59,963 nucleotides of DNA, from positions 1 to 59,963 of the forward strand of contig CAXKVR010000327.1 in assembly GCA_964058845.1 (NCBI GenBank), written 5' to 3'. Origin of the DNA: Carex sylvatica (lineage: Eukaryota; Streptophyta; Magnoliopsida; Poales; Cyperaceae). The notes beneath the pieces are model-generated. The model worked only from the letters and a program-made list of their open reading frames with translations. It searched no databases and had not been told where the DNA came from. Made by a program: the position numbers and the translations under genes. Every line of letters begins with the position of its first letter. The stretch's first letter is position 1. Of this stretch, positions 35,251 to 46,565 are shown piece after piece.

Positions 35251-36198
35251 TTTTAATTTTTCGTCTTTTTTCCAGTTATCGGCATGCCAACACACTAATT
35301 TCTCATCTTTAGCATTTGAGAACAAACGTTTGAATCTCAGTTTCACGGGGAGGTACAACAATGCTTTTGCTAGAGGTCCTTTATTCGATTTATAATCATC
35401 ACTTTTATCGCTGGTTAACTGCTTTGGTTTGTAACGTGATGCACCATATTTTGGACACTTGTGAAGATCTTTATACTCATTTCGATATAATATATAATCA
35501 TTTGGACACACATGTATTCTTTGAACTTCCAAATCCACTGGGCACAATATGTTATTTGCTTCATAAACATTAGGTGATATCTCGTTTCCATCCGGAAGCA
35601 TTTCTTTTAAAGTTTGTAATAACTCAGTAAAACTTCTGTAACTCCAACCGTTAGATGCTTTAAGGTTATACAATTTTAATACACCTTTCAATTTTAAAAA
35701 TTTAGAACAACCAGGATACAAATCCTTATTAGAATCTTCGTACAAATTCTCAAATAAATAATACTGCTTATCATTATCAAAATTATCTTCTAAATCACGT
35801 AACATTTGATCAAAATTATCACATTTATCTACCACCATATCATCATTTTTCTTCGGTATAGTATTCCTGATGCTCAGTACGAGTACCTATGTCATTTCCA
35901 CCGGTATGGTATTTCTGATGCTCAGAACCAATACTCTATGTCTGTTGGCAAACTCTCACCATGCCATATCCAACACTTATATCCTTACTTGAATCCACGA
36001 CAGATTAAATGGTTCCTCACTTGATTCGGATTGAAATTTTTTTGACCATTGTTTATAATCACGACAAGGACACGATATCAATGCACTCCCCATATTTGTC
36101 ATATCTTCCATAGCAACTCTGATAAATTTCTCGACACCTGTCATATATTCATCAGATAGACGTGATGTTTCGTACATCCAACTGCGGTCCATCTGCAA
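35212..36198 (-). pseudogene. TNP2-type CACTA (En/Spm) transposase remnant
   Basis: Two frames in series. 36198-35977 encodes the transposase-associated N-terminal domain: it starts MQMDRSWMYETSR, with GVEKFIRVA and a CPC..YKQW Zn-ligand-like motif. 35838-35212 encodes part of the Tnp2 domain, with KLKGVLKLYNLKASNGWS, SFTELLQTLKEMLPDGN, HVCPNDYILYRNEY and a CPKYGASRYK motif. The intervening 140 bp carry stops and an internal duplication of ATTCCTGATGCTCAG-type sequence. The C-terminal two thirds of the usual protein, with most catalytic residues, are missing and replaced by the 177-bp repeat. The role in active elements is cut-and-paste transposition of CACTA elements; this copy is dead. Confidence 0.88.
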
Positions 36199-36292
36199 TT
36201 ATAATAAAATACAATTAATTAAGAACAAGGTTGTGGTACTCAATTTTGTTCACAATAGGGCTTACATGGGGCTGGGTTACAATCCTAGCCCA

Positions 36293-36488
36293 CTCTTTGA
36301 ATACTTTGTCTTAGTAGTAACCACATATTAGTCGTGTTTTAGCATTTAAGAAAATTTCGGCAGCATTTCCCCTTAGTTTTCCGAATATTCGAGAAACTAA
36401 TAAGAGAAAATACTGTCGAAATTTTCTTAAATGCTAAAACACGACTAACATGTGGTCACATCCTAAATGAAACAAAGTATTCAAAGAG
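36293..36488. mobile_element. Hairpin MITE, 196 bp
   Basis: The arms CTCTTTGAATACTTTG ... GTCGTGTTTTAGCATTTAAG ... AAAATTTCG mirror almost perfectly over about 80 bp, with a 45-bp loop. A second small stem, TTCAAAATTAATCC with its complement, follows at 36513-36541. Confidence 0.75.
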
Positions 36489-36541
36489 CAGTCCCAAAAT
36501 AGGGACTATTCAAAATTAATCCCTAATGGATTAATTTTGAA

Positions 36542-37108
36542 CGGTTATCATGACCTAAAAGGCATTAATCATGCGGTTGTGGCTCATAAGACAATACTCT
36601 AGCTATATACCTAATATAAATACATCTACGTACCCTAGCTATATACTCTTATAAAAAAAATACATTAATGCACAAAACTAATTAAACATGAGTTTTAGGT
36701 TATAATTACAACTTTTTTTTGGATGCCGGATCTAGTGAGATGAAGATCGTTGCACCAAATCTCTCAATAATAGTCAATCTATACAATTAAACCATTGATC
36801 GGAACCTAATTAAGAGATGTATATATATAACATGTTATCCTAGAAAATAAGAAAAAATTCAATAATAGCTCATATATAGCATATATAACAAACTTAAAAG
36901 CGTGTGCATACAAATTTTGAAATAAGAAGATCTAGGTATTCAAACTTATAAAGAAAATCTCCGCATATAAAGAAACTCATATATAGCTCATATATTAGCT
37001 CATATATAGCATATATATGCATATGAATGCAAATCTCCACATATAAAGAAAAACTTAAAATGAGAAAAGGTATTATTCAAACTTAAAAGCATGTAGAATC
37101 AATAAAAG
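36542..37108. other. AT-rich spacer in CACTA debris
   Basis: Repeated CATATATAGC and TAGCTCATATAT words near 36870-37020; otherwise nothing recognisable. It lies between the TNP2 start and the subterminal repeats, where the 5' leader of a CACTA element would be. Confidence 0.4.
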
Positions 37109-37851
37109 AGCTTAATCAAGGCCTATATTTAGATTTTGAGCGGAGATCATGACTCTCAAATTTTTTGAGCATTTAGGATTTATATTTTGAGCCAAATCAG
37201 AGCCTACAAATGGTGCTCCATTTAATAGTAAATTTGAGAAAAGAGATGATCAATCAATAAACCTGAGAAAAGAGAGGTGAGATAGCTGAATTAATGTAGG
37301 GCGAGATAGCTGCTGCGCTAATTAAGAGAGGTGAGGCCTGAGGAAGAGAGACATGCAAAGATTTTGTCAAGAATTGGACTGAATTAACCTTTAATATGCA
37401 CTATTATGATCGGTTGTTATAAAAAATCGATCCTAATTAGCATCAATTAGGATCGATTTTTATAAAACACCGATCCCAATAGTATCAGGATCAGTTGTTA
37501 TAAACAATCGATCCTAATTAATGAACTATTAGGATCGGTTGTTTGTTAGAACCAATCCTGATACTATTATGATTGGTTTTTAGAAACAACCGATAATAAT
37601 ATATGCTAAATTAGGATCGGTTTTCTAACAAAATCGATCCTGATAGTATCAGGATCGGTTCTAACAAACAACCGATCATAATAGTTCACTAATTATGATC
37701 GGTTGTTTATAAAACTCGATCTGAATAGTTTTTAGAATCGATTTTTTTTAAGAAAACTGATCCAGATACGTATTAGGATCTGTTGTTTCATATAGCCGTT
37801 CCTAATTCAAATTTTTCCACTAATGACTTTTGTTATACTAGTTTTTCTAAT
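37109..37851. mobile_element. CACTA terminal region with palindromic subterminal repeats
   Basis: From 37395 to 37810 about ten alternating copies of TTAGGATCGGTTGTT and AACCGATCCTAAT-type words form imperfect palindromes. The right edge near 37830-37851 (GACTTTTGTTATACTAGT) resembles a decayed TTGTAGTG terminus. The TNP2 remnant on the minus strand begins on this side, as expected for the 5' end of a CACTA element. A fragment of the region is at 24371-24754. Confidence 0.65.
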
Positions 37852-38984
37852 AGTTATATGACTTGTATTAGTTGTATCCATTACAAATAGATCTTAGATA
37901 TATTGTAATATTAATGAATGAGTATGATGAATTATCAATGAAATATTTTCTCTTCAAATTCCATCTCACAATATATATTAATATTGGGTTGTGTAAGTCA
38001 TGCACTTCGTTAATTGTGTGAGTTAAATATGTGCATATATAGATCCATGAAAGAAAATTTAAGTCTGTATAAGAAAAATATTCATTTGTTTTTTAGTAGT
38101 AAGCCAAAATTTTAAAAATGAAAGACTAAATGTAAGAAAGAATATTGTAAAAATAAAATAATATATAAGAGCGTAAAATTTTAATATAATATTCATTTGT
38201 TTTTTAGTAGTAAGCCAAAATTTTAAAAATGAAAGACTAAATGTAAGAAAGAATATTGTAAAAATAAAATAATATATAAGAGCGTAAAATTTTAATATAA
38301 TATTTGAGAGGCATGAGCTTTTATATTATATATATATAAATAAATCTTTATCGAATTAGCCTAGACTAACTAAACATTACTATCCAAATACCATTTATAG
38401 GCGTTGCTACCGTTTGTTATTTCCTAATTATATTAGCAATAGCTCATAATAGAGGACTCTAGAGTGAATAGTAAGTACACTACCTGTATTTGAGAAAAGG
38501 CATATATATATATGTCCGGTTCATTAAACTGGATCATTTAAATAGTACAATACTAAACTAACATTCTTAATCATAATTAAGTAAATAGAGATATTAAACG
38601 AATTTTACAATTCAAAATAATATTACGGGCTTGATGCATGCAAACCACATAATTTATGGGTTGAGATCACAATTGAAGAAATCTTATCCATCTTGTTTGT
38701 TTGCAAGGTTGATGGAATTGCTTGTGGTTGCATTTTTTCAAAACATCTTCACCTCAAATTATAATATCCATTGAAAATTCAAAATATTTTTTGTAAATAT
38801 ATCTTTCTTATTATTGAAATTTCTGATGGTCAATTCACCACCAACCTTAAAAAAGGAAAATTCAAATCCTCTACGTGAATTGCGTTGGCAACTTGACATC
38901 GGGAGCACCAGGGTCCCCCTCTAGAAATCTCATTCGTAAGTATGTCTTGTTACATGGAATAACAGTGTGCAGTAATTCCAAATA
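37852..38984 (+). repeat. Diverged duplicate block, copy 1
   Basis: It resembles 40480-41362 in order: TCTAATAG.TATATG, AAATAGATCTTAGAT, GGTTGTG..AGTCATGCA, TTATCCATCTTGTTTGTTT, CAAAACATCTTC.CCTCAAATTATAA and TCTTGTTAC. It includes an exact 111-bp tandem duplication (38080-38190 and 38191-38301). Non-coding. Confidence 0.65.
38080..38301. repeat. Exact 111-bp tandem duplication
   Basis: Two consecutive identical 111-bp units begin ATTCATTTGTTTTTTAGTAG. The identity suggests a recent event. It is absent from the paralogous block at 40480-41362. Confidence 0.95.
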
Positions 38985-38993
38985 ATTAATAGC

Positions 38994-39400
38994 GAGTTTG
39001 ACTAGTATAACATCAGTGTCATTTCAACTTATATAACACCAATTCCAAAACCTATCAAATCGACTTCATATGGTAAATCCAAACCGTTCAAACCGATCTA
39101 CTTCATTAGTTGTGCGTTTACATGCAAAATGTATAACTTTTTGAATTTATTTATTATTAGGTCAAGCGGTCAAATATGTGAGTTTTTAAGTTAATTTTAA
39201 TACATTAATTTTTCAATATTTTTACCGCTTGATTTGATACTAAAATAACTTGAAAATATATAAATTTTGTATGTAAACACATCACACATAATGTAAATTG
39301 ATTTGAACGGTTTGAATTTACCGTTTGAAATCGATTTAATAGGTTTTAGAGTTCATGTTATATAGGTTGAAATGACACTAATGTTATACTAGCCAAACTC
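38994..39400. mobile_element. MULE-type MITE, 407 bp with 9-bp target duplication
   Basis: The termini GAGTTTGACTAGTATAACAT and its mirror (ATGTTATACTAGCCAAACTC) extend over about 100 bp per side with mismatches. They are flanked by the perfect 9-bp duplication ATTAATAGC at 38985-38993 and 39401-39409. A 9-bp duplication fits Mutator-like elements. No coding capacity. Confidence 0.9.
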
Positions 39401-39484
39401 ATTAATAGCTAGATCGATAAAGAAAAAAGAATAAAACCGTAACTAAAACAATGAACTAAAGGGAGAAGAAGAAGAAGAATAGAT

Positions 39485-40105
39485 ATATATAAAACCGTCA
39501 CTAAAACAATAATTCATGAGATGAAACTTATCTTAATTAATATTTTATACTTAGGGTCTCATTCAGTTATCCCCAAACACTTTCCAACCAATTTTAGTAA
39601 AACTTTCTAGAAAGAAAAAGTTGAATAGAAAATTAGTTTAGACCATGTGATAATCGTATATCAATTTTGTAATTTTAAAGTATTTTCAATGGCATGTTTT
39701 TACTGCTAAATTATGACTGGAAGCTTAATTTGCAAACAAAGAATGCTCAATACTGGGTAGTGAGTAAAGAGGGTGACAACAAGTCACGGTACGTAGATTT
39801 TATTGTTATCCATGTTTGTTGTATGTAGGTAGAGAAAGATGCTCAAGATTATTTACAGAAAATTAAAGTTAAGACATGGAGGGAATTAATTAGCAGACGG
39901 AAGTGCAAGACATGTGGAGGATGCTACATTAATTAGCACAAGATGAGTTTTATTTTCTGCACTTGTTTTTAAACCATTTTTCTATTTTTAATTAAAGGTT
40001 CAACAAGGTTGAATCATTTTGTAATGTTTTAACATTGAGTTTCATTTTGAAACTCAAAACCTGTTTTATTTTCATCAATAACTTAAATAAGAACTTTGAT
40101 ATTTA
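39485..40105 (+). repeat. Third, shorter relative of the segmental duplicate
   Basis: It matches about 862-1275 and then 2180-2345 (GATGAAACTTATCTTAATT, CCAAACACTTTCCAACCA, GGAGGATGCTACATTA, TGAATCATTTTGTAATG). The junction at about 39916 lacks the hAT-like array and following 900 bp, so it may represent the state before insertion. Non-coding. Confidence 0.75.
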
Positions 40106-41362
40106 TTTTTCCTAAAAAAAAAAAAAAAATTGTATGTGGTTTCGGACAACTAATGAAAGTTCAAAATAACATTTGTGAATTTTGTAATTACTAAGTTTGG
40201 ATTCTATATAATAACAATTGCATTTTGAGCAACCATGTATAGTTGTATTTGAAGATGTTCAGAAAATGAGTTTAAAAATACAAAATTACTATTGATGCAA
40301 ACTTTTTTATTTGTAAACTTTGCTATTTAGTTAACAAATTGAATTTGATAGAAGAAATATTCATGTTTTCAATTTTTTTATTTACAAAATATTATTAGTT
40401 AGAATTGATTGCGTATGTATAAAATGATGACTTTTGATGGTCTACAATATAATGGCTCTTTACTTTACTGAGTATATATGTAGCTTTTCTAATGGCTATA
40501 TGCTTTGCATTCATTATAAATAGATCTTAGATTCATTGTAACATTAAAATAGTTAATATTTGGGGTTGTGCAAGATATGCAGTACCTCGATAATTGTATG
40601 AGTTATATATTGTTGTTTAGATCCATGAAAGATATGCCTTATTATATATTATTGTATTTTAGGTGGTGCTGTGTACTTGTATTTTACCCTAAGATCATAT
40701 ATAGGTGTTGGTACCCTTTTAATTATTTCCTAATTATAGTAACAATATAATCAGAAGCGGAGATAGGAAGGAGGAATGGAATCAATTGATCTTCATTTTT
40801 TTTTTCAAAATTTTATATTTATAAATAATTTTCTATTAAATTGTGAGTAAAATAGCATGGTACTGTAAAATTAACTCCCATTCTCTGCATAATTTTTTTT
40901 TTATTATTAATCGTCTGAAAGTCTGACTCTGTTCCTGAATACAATGGTTCATAGCGGACTCGGAGTGAATAATATATAATACAATACTAAACTAACATTC
41001 GTATTCATAAATATATAAGTAAATACAGATATATATTTGGTTTGATTGTTCGCCATTTTAAATGGCATCAAGTATGCATGGCTTGAGATCTATTACTATT
41101 GAAGGAATCTTATCCATCTTGTTTGTTTCCAAAAGTTGATGGAATGAATTATTTGTGGTTGCATGTTTTCAAAACATCTTCCCCTCAAATTATAAGAATT
41201 CCGTTGAAAATTCAAAAATCCTCTACATAATTTCCATTGGCATGGAGAGGGCCCGGTCCCCTATAACTTCCTCGCGATCATTCGCCTTCTTTCCTTTGGA
41301 TGCTGAGATTACCTAATTAGGGTTTGTATGTATATATCTTGTTACTTAAAATAACAGCCAGT
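40106..41362 (+). repeat. AT-rich spacer and diverged duplicate block, copy 2
   Basis: 40106-40480 holds nothing recognised. 40480-41362 is the counterpart of 37852-38984 without the tandem duplication. It includes a degraded element at about 40752-40935 whose ends resemble the AGGCGGA..TAGGA / TCTGTTCCTG hAT-like MITE type. Confidence 0.55.
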
Positions 41363-42125
41363 AGTTAGGGGTGTCAATGGGTATGATACAGGTAGAGTGG
41401 AACCATTTTGTTTAATATATATATCGATATTGATGAGTCGGCAATTTCATTTGAAGTAGAGGTCGAAAAATTTGAATTACTTAATTTTATGTACGAAACT
41501 CGTGAAGACCTATACTCAATGATGTTAGAACATTTTATTCCATTAAAGGATACACATTATCTATTTGTGGTTTAAATCTAAAAAAATATGTGGTTTTATA
41601 ATGTGATAGATGTGGTAAAAATCATGATGCAAAAAGACCACAAAAATATGTCGGATCAATTATTAAACTAACTTTTGGGATGTGTCTTTTGATGAAAGAT
41701 AAAAAAAGACAACAAAAACACGTCAGATCAATTTAAACTAACCTTTGAAATAAAAAAATAGAAATGCTAACTCGTTTGGTAGAACTGATTCTTGAGATAA
41801 TATATTGTTCCATCAAAAGAAAGTATAAGACGTGCAGTAGTAAATGTCATTTTTAAAATTAACTTCTTTGTGTATCGTCAATAATAACTAATTATGTAGT
41901 CCACAAAATCAAAAGAAAAAAAAAAATGGTGTCTAGTTCGAAATTTTAAATTGTACAAAAAAAAAATGAACTTTGTTGTTTTATGATGTTGACAAACAAT
42001 AACGACAAAAAAAAATAGAATAAACAAAATTAAACTCAATATTTAATAAAAAATGAACGGATCGTCATTTTTAGCAAAAATAATGACGGAATTTTTAAAA
42101 TTAAAAGGTAATACAACATTCCAAA
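41363..42125. other. hAT-like left end, then AT-rich intergenic
   Basis: TAGGGGTGTCAATGGGTATG at 41365 resembles hAT termini and recurs at 46383, but no right end or target duplication was found. The rest, up to the glycosyltransferase promoter, contains only poly-A runs and two AAAGACAACAAAAAC/ATGTCGGATCAATT-type direct repeats (41625-41740). Confidence 0.4.
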
Positions 42126-42130
42126 TTTCA

Positions 42131-42140
42131 TTATATATAT
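42131..42140 (+). promoter_or_regulatory. Putative TATA box of the glycosyltransferase gene
   Basis: TTATATATAT lies about 220 bp before the ATG and is followed by a CT-rich leader (42313-42331). Such leaders are common in plant 5' UTRs. The transcription start is inferred. Confidence 0.4.
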
Positions 42141-42355
42141 GAAGAAAATATTTCTATTATAGTGAGGGTGATACTCCATTAATGCAGTGTTGCTTTATAA
42201 ATGTCATTTTTGAATCGTGGGCATAATGATCCAAATTAAAAGTTTTTCTCACCTCTTTGCTGCCTTGAGCCAAAATTTCGCTGTTAAAATCCTCACCCAG
42301 AAATTCAGCACTGCTCTCTCTCTCTCTTTTCAGAATCCTTGAAATTTCTCTTGCC

Positions 42356-43771
42356 ATGGAGAATGGTACCAAACCAACAACACCACACATTGCCATACTG
42401 GTTACACCTGCCATGGGCCACCTCATCCCCTTGACCGAGCTCGCCAAGCTCCTAGTCACAAAACATGGTTTCACGGCCACGCTCATGACCATCCCAAGCA
42501 CCGCATCCATGAACCAACAGCAACAAGCCCATCTTTCTTCTCTTCCTTCCTCCATTTCCTCCCTCTCTCTACCAGCTGTGTCACTCTCTGACATCCCAAC
42601 TGACTCAGCTCCAGAAACCATCATGTCGGTCAGAGCCATCCGATTAATCCCGGCCATTACTGCAGCACTTAAGGAGTTAAAGACTCGCCATACTATCGTG
42701 GGTTTTGTAGCCGACTTGTTTGATTCTGACACTTTTGAAGCGGCACGTGATGCCGGACTGCGCGCATACTTGTTCTTCCCTTCTAATCTGCTGACGCTCT
42801 CTCTGTTGTTACACTTGCCTGAAATTGATGTCAATCTCCCATGTGACTTTAAGAAGCTAGCAGAACCAGTCCAATTACCTGGCTGTGTCCCGATACCTGG
42901 TACGGAAATCTTCGCACCGCTCCAGGACCGGTCAAAGGAGGCCTACAAATGGATGGTGCATCATGGTCACAAGTACCGCGAAGCAGACGCGATCATGGTG
43001 AATTCATTTGATGAGATTGAACCAGATGCAGCCAAGATTTTAAAACAGCATGAGCCTGGTCGACCGCCTATTTACCTAATTGGGCCATTGATTCAAACTG
43101 GCTCAACAGTAGACAAGGCAAGCAGGTCGGAATGTCTTGATTGGCTCGACAAACAACAAGCCAATTCAGTTCTCTATGTTTCATTTGGAAGTTACGGTAC
43201 TCTAAAAAAGGAACAAATAGACGAGTTGGCGTACGGCCTCGAATCGAGCGGCCAGAGGTTTCTATGGGTGGTACGAAGACCGAGCGATGCCAGTGATGTC
43301 AGCAGTAACATTGATCCTTTCGAGTTCCTTCCGGAAGGATTCCGTGAGAGAACAAAAGAAAGAGGCATGGTGGTGTCATCATGGGCCCCACAGATAAAGG
43401 TGCTTGCCCACGAGGCGACCGGTGGGTACGTGTGCCATTGCGGGTGGAACTCAACCTTGGAGACGGCAGTGCATGGGGTGCCGATCATTGCATGGCCGTT
43501 GTACGCTGAACAGAAACAGAATGCAGTGATGCTGTCGGAGGGAGTGGGAATTGCACTACGGCTGGAGAGGAGAGGGGATGGAGTGGTGGAGAGGAAAGAG
43601 ATAGAGAGAAAGGTGAGAACGCTCATGGAAGGTGAGGAGGGGAAGAGGGTAAGGAGGAAGGTGGCTGAGCTGAAGGTGGCAGCGGCTGGGAGAATGAAAG
43701 AAGGTGGGGCCGCATGTCAGACACTGGCGGAGGTGGTGGCCATGTGGAAGAAAGGCAGTGGTTGCTGTTAA
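42356..43771 (+). CDS. UDP-glycosyltransferase, family 1 (UGT72-like), 471 aa
   Basis: Intact intronless gene for a cytosolic enzyme that moves a sugar, usually glucose from UDP-glucose, onto small acceptors. Seen: PAMGHLIP near the N-terminus with the catalytic His22; FVADLF with the partner Asp120; an acceptor-side domain to about 245; a linker; and a complete 44-residue PSPG box from Trp343 to Gln386 (WAPQIKVLAHEATGG ... HCGWNSTLE ... PLYAEQ). The length is normal. The motifs GPLIQTGS, SECLDWLDKQ and FVADLFDSD point to the UGT72 group, whose members glucosylate phenolics such as hydroquinone, monolignols and some xenobiotics. The acceptor here cannot be told from sequence. The start is the first ATG in frame and fits the family. 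GC content is higher than the surroundings. One oddity is Cys360 directly before HCGW, where Thr or Ser is usual. Confidence 0.95.
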   Translation: MENGTKPTTPHIAILVTPAMGHLIPLTELAKLLVTKHGFTATLMTIPSTASMNQQQQAHLSSLPSSISSLSLPAVSLSDIPTDSAPETIMSVRAIRLIPAITAALKELKTRHTIVGFVADLFDSDTFEAARDAGLRAYLFFPSNLLTLSLLLHLPEIDVNLPCDFKKLAEPVQLPGCVPIPGTEIFAPLQDRSKEAYKWMVHHGHKYREADAIMVNSFDEIEPDAAKILKQHEPGRPPIYLIGPLIQTGSTVDKASRSECLDWLDKQQANSVLYVSFGSYGTLKKEQIDELAYGLESSGQRFLWVVRRPSDASDVSSNIDPFEFLPEGFRERTKERGMVVSSWAPQIKVLAHEATGGYVCHCGWNSTLETAVHGVPIIAWPLYAEQKQNAVMLSEGVGIALRLERRGDGVVERKEIERKVRTLMEGEEGKRVRRKVAELKVAAAGRMKEGGAACQTLAEVVAMWKKGSGCC

Positions 43772-44671
43772 TTTTAAATTATGTTGAGCTGCTCCGATCC
43801 CGTTAATTTTAAATCATGTATTGATTTTCTCGTGTTGATTATCTATATTATTATATTAGGTTATGATTCCAGCACATAACAATTGAATAATTGATTGAAG
43901 TATATAATACTCTTTCATATTAATTCACACCATTTGCAGATAAGAAATGCGGAGAATATTCGTAATCTATCGGAACTGATATATATAATTAACAAGATCT
44001 TATTTCTTCGGTCTGGATTTTATTTTTTCCGAGACAGAAATGTTATTTTGGTCCGAGTTATTTTCACAGATTTCGCTCAAAAAATGTAGTTATTGACTAA
44101 TATTTGTGAAAACTCCTCGGACAGAAATGGCTTCTCAGATCCGAACAAAAAAAAAAAATTTGAATCGAAATGGTATATTGTAGTCGTTTCTTATAGTTTT
44201 TGTAAAATCAAAGTAATCAAGTTGGTTTGGTAATTTTTATTTATTTATTTATGATTTTCTAAAAAAAAAATATTTTTAATTTCTTACTTTTCTTAAAAAA
44301 ATCTTTACAAGTTTTGCACTTGTATGTTTTTTTTTTCTTATTAATCGTCCAATATATATGTAAAACAACAGTTATAATCATTAAAATTTTACCTTAAGGA
44401 CGTATTCAACAAAAAAAAAAAAAAAATCAGATAATATCTCTGATATTGCATATTAAACCTATATGTAACATACCTGCAACGGTAAAGCTTCAAAAGAATT
44501 AAGGTTAATTACTTAAATAAGAATGCTCCCTTTGCTCTGCACCAAAATATAGCTAGTGAAATAATCTAAGCTGGTACCTGACTGAATCTAATAGAAACGG
44601 ACTGTTTTTTTTAATCTGAAACGAATCTTAAAAGTAACCCTACATTTTACAATACCAACCATATTGGGTAC
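43772..44671. other. 3' flank of the glycosyltransferase, no further gene
   Basis: AT-rich. TTAATTTTAAAT is duplicated at 43769 and 43803 just after the stop. Poly-A and poly-T runs follow. No element was recognised. Confidence 0.5.
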
Positions 44672-45224
44672 TAGGGGTGTAAACGAGCTGGCTCAGGCCG
44701 AGCTGGGTTTTAGCTCAGCTCGTTTATTTTGATCCGAGCCTGGATCGAGCCAACTGAACCTAGGTCACCCGAGCCAAAAACTCCTGGCTCGTTCATGACA
44801 AGCCAGTCCGAGCTAGCTCGCGAGCTGACGAACTGGCTCACTGGGTTTTATTGGACTGCTATTTTACAAATTCAAAAATATAAAAATAAGGAAATTCATT
44901 CAAAAAATTTAAAAAATCGTCCTGCAGGCACATCTTCAAATAACTGAAACCCATATCATTTATTCACAAATCAAAAATACATCAATTTTACATAATTGTG
45001 CCTTTAAAAATGAGACTGGACTTAAAATTATACGGGACTAAATCCTAAATCTACAGTAACTTAACGAGCCGAGCTGGCCCGGTCCGAGCTGACCCCTGGC
45101 TCAGCTCGTTTATTTTGGCCCGAGCCTGAACCGAGCTGGCTCGTTAACAGCTCGGGCCACTACCGAGCGAGCTAGAGGCGAGCCATGAGCGAGCCACGAG
45201 CCGCGAGCTTTTTGTGCAGCCCTA
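44672..45224. mobile_element. Non-autonomous hAT element, 553 bp
   Basis: It starts TAGGGGTGTAAACGAGC and ends GCTTTTTGTGCAGCCCTA, flanked by a perfect 8-bp duplication TTGGGTAC (44664-44671, 45225-45232). Both subterminal regions are rich in GAGCTGGCTC / GCTCGTTTATTTTG words in opposite orientation. It is related in style to 11802-12586. No transposase. Confidence 0.92.
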
Positions 45225-45596
45225 TTGGGTACTTACTTCCCCCTCCCCCACGCGGGAATAAATCTGGACCGTCTGTTTCAGGTTCAGTCAGGTACCTCAG
45301 ACTGGGAATAATCCCCCGCGCGGCTTGGTGGTCAGAAGCTAGTGGGTCCTACCCAAAGGTCTGCGTACAACTGGGCTCAAGTCAACTACTCCGAGTGCGT
45401 GCGTATCCTCTGAGATATCTCAACTTTTGCGTGACCGACGTGTCCTTTGCCTATTCGGCGGTGATGTAGGGGTCAGAATTATGTGTGCTTTGAGATTCGT
45501 GTAGAACGTATTTAAACGGTTGGGATTTTCTATAAAGTCACTCAAAGTTTGAGATATCTCAGAGGATACGAATTCAAATGGCTCCTGCGTCAGAAT
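45225..45596. repeat. GC-richer spacer with spaced inverted repeat
   Basis: GTATCCTCTGAGATATCTCAA at 45403-45423 is mirrored at 45548-45568, with 125 bp between the arms. A 94-codon plus-strand frame crosses the hAT border here and has no domain, so it is not called. Confidence 0.6.
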
Positions 45597-45701
45597 TTAC
45601 CATCTTTATATTTAAAAATTCTGATCTTACCATAATTTTTTTTCTCCTAAAAAAAAAGAAATAGATGGTAAGATCAGAATTTTTAAATATAAAGATGGTA
45701 A
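45597..45701. mobile_element. Perfect 105-bp hairpin
   Basis: A 36-bp arm starting TTACCATCTTTATATTTAAA is mirrored exactly around a 33-bp loop. This fits a young MITE or an RNA hairpin. Confidence 0.8.
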
Positions 45702-46565
45702 ATAAAAAAACATTTGGATTTCTTACACCCGTGATTCGGATCCGAACTGGACCAGACCGTAGTGTTTCGTTTAAATCTTTGGACATTAATTATCAATTTC
45801 TTTACTCAACATAATTAAACAGATTATTAACATGAGAAAAAAAACAGGCTGCAAATTCAAATGCCTCATGTCTTCCATTAATAATTTGAGATACGAGTAG
45901 GTCCGATGGACATTAAATCTATTTTTTTACTCAATTAGCTCTATCACTGTACGATTAGCATTAAGATCTGTGTGCACATAAATTGATAAAAACTCGTATA
46001 TATTTTAATAGAAGTGCACGATTCTTGATGCAATTGGATGGCCATATCACCCATCGAATCAAAGTAGGTCCAATGGACATCAGACCTACTCGTTAGTATA
46101 ATAATTTATAATGAAAGCATATTTAGTTTTCAATTAAAAGAAGTGCCAAAAGTCGTAAAGAAATCACTTTTTCAACACCACCAACTGTTCAAAATAATTG
46201 ATACATTTTTAAAGTATATTATAATAACATTCTAAACTATTCGATTGACTTTATAAGAATAATTTGAGCTGTATTATTTTCAAATAAATGATGAATATCA
46301 ACAAAAAAATTAGCTCTTGTAAATTGCCCGCTGCCCATTAAAATGGAGCAGAATAAAAATTGCTGAATAAAGAGGTGAATTAGGGGTGTCAATGGGTACG
46401 ATACGGGTAGGGTGGAAATATTTTCACACCCATACCTGTTGGAATTTAATTTTATGCAGAACCGTATTGCATATTTAAATTCAAAATTGTCATGATCTTC
46501 TAGTTAACTCTAATATGAAATTTAAAGTTACCTTGATCTGTAGCTATGATTTTCTAGAGATGCAT
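45702..46565. other. Intergenic; short hAT-like end and possible LTR start
   Basis: AGGTCCGATGGACAT and AGGTCCAATGGACATCAGA form a direct repeat (45899, 46066). TAGGGGTGTCAATGGGTACG at 46383 is a hAT-like terminus with no partner. TGTTGGAATTTAATTTTATG at 46438 could be a Copia LTR start but is cut by the next repeat. No gene. Confidence 0.35.

Noticed and set aside
42157..42834. 225-codon antisense frame over the glycosyltransferase
   Set aside because: Shadow of the real gene; low-complexity and no domain. The same holds for 43192-43626.
45185..45469. 94-codon frame near the second hAT element
   Set aside because: It crosses the transposon border and target duplication, so it cannot be an old gene; no domain.
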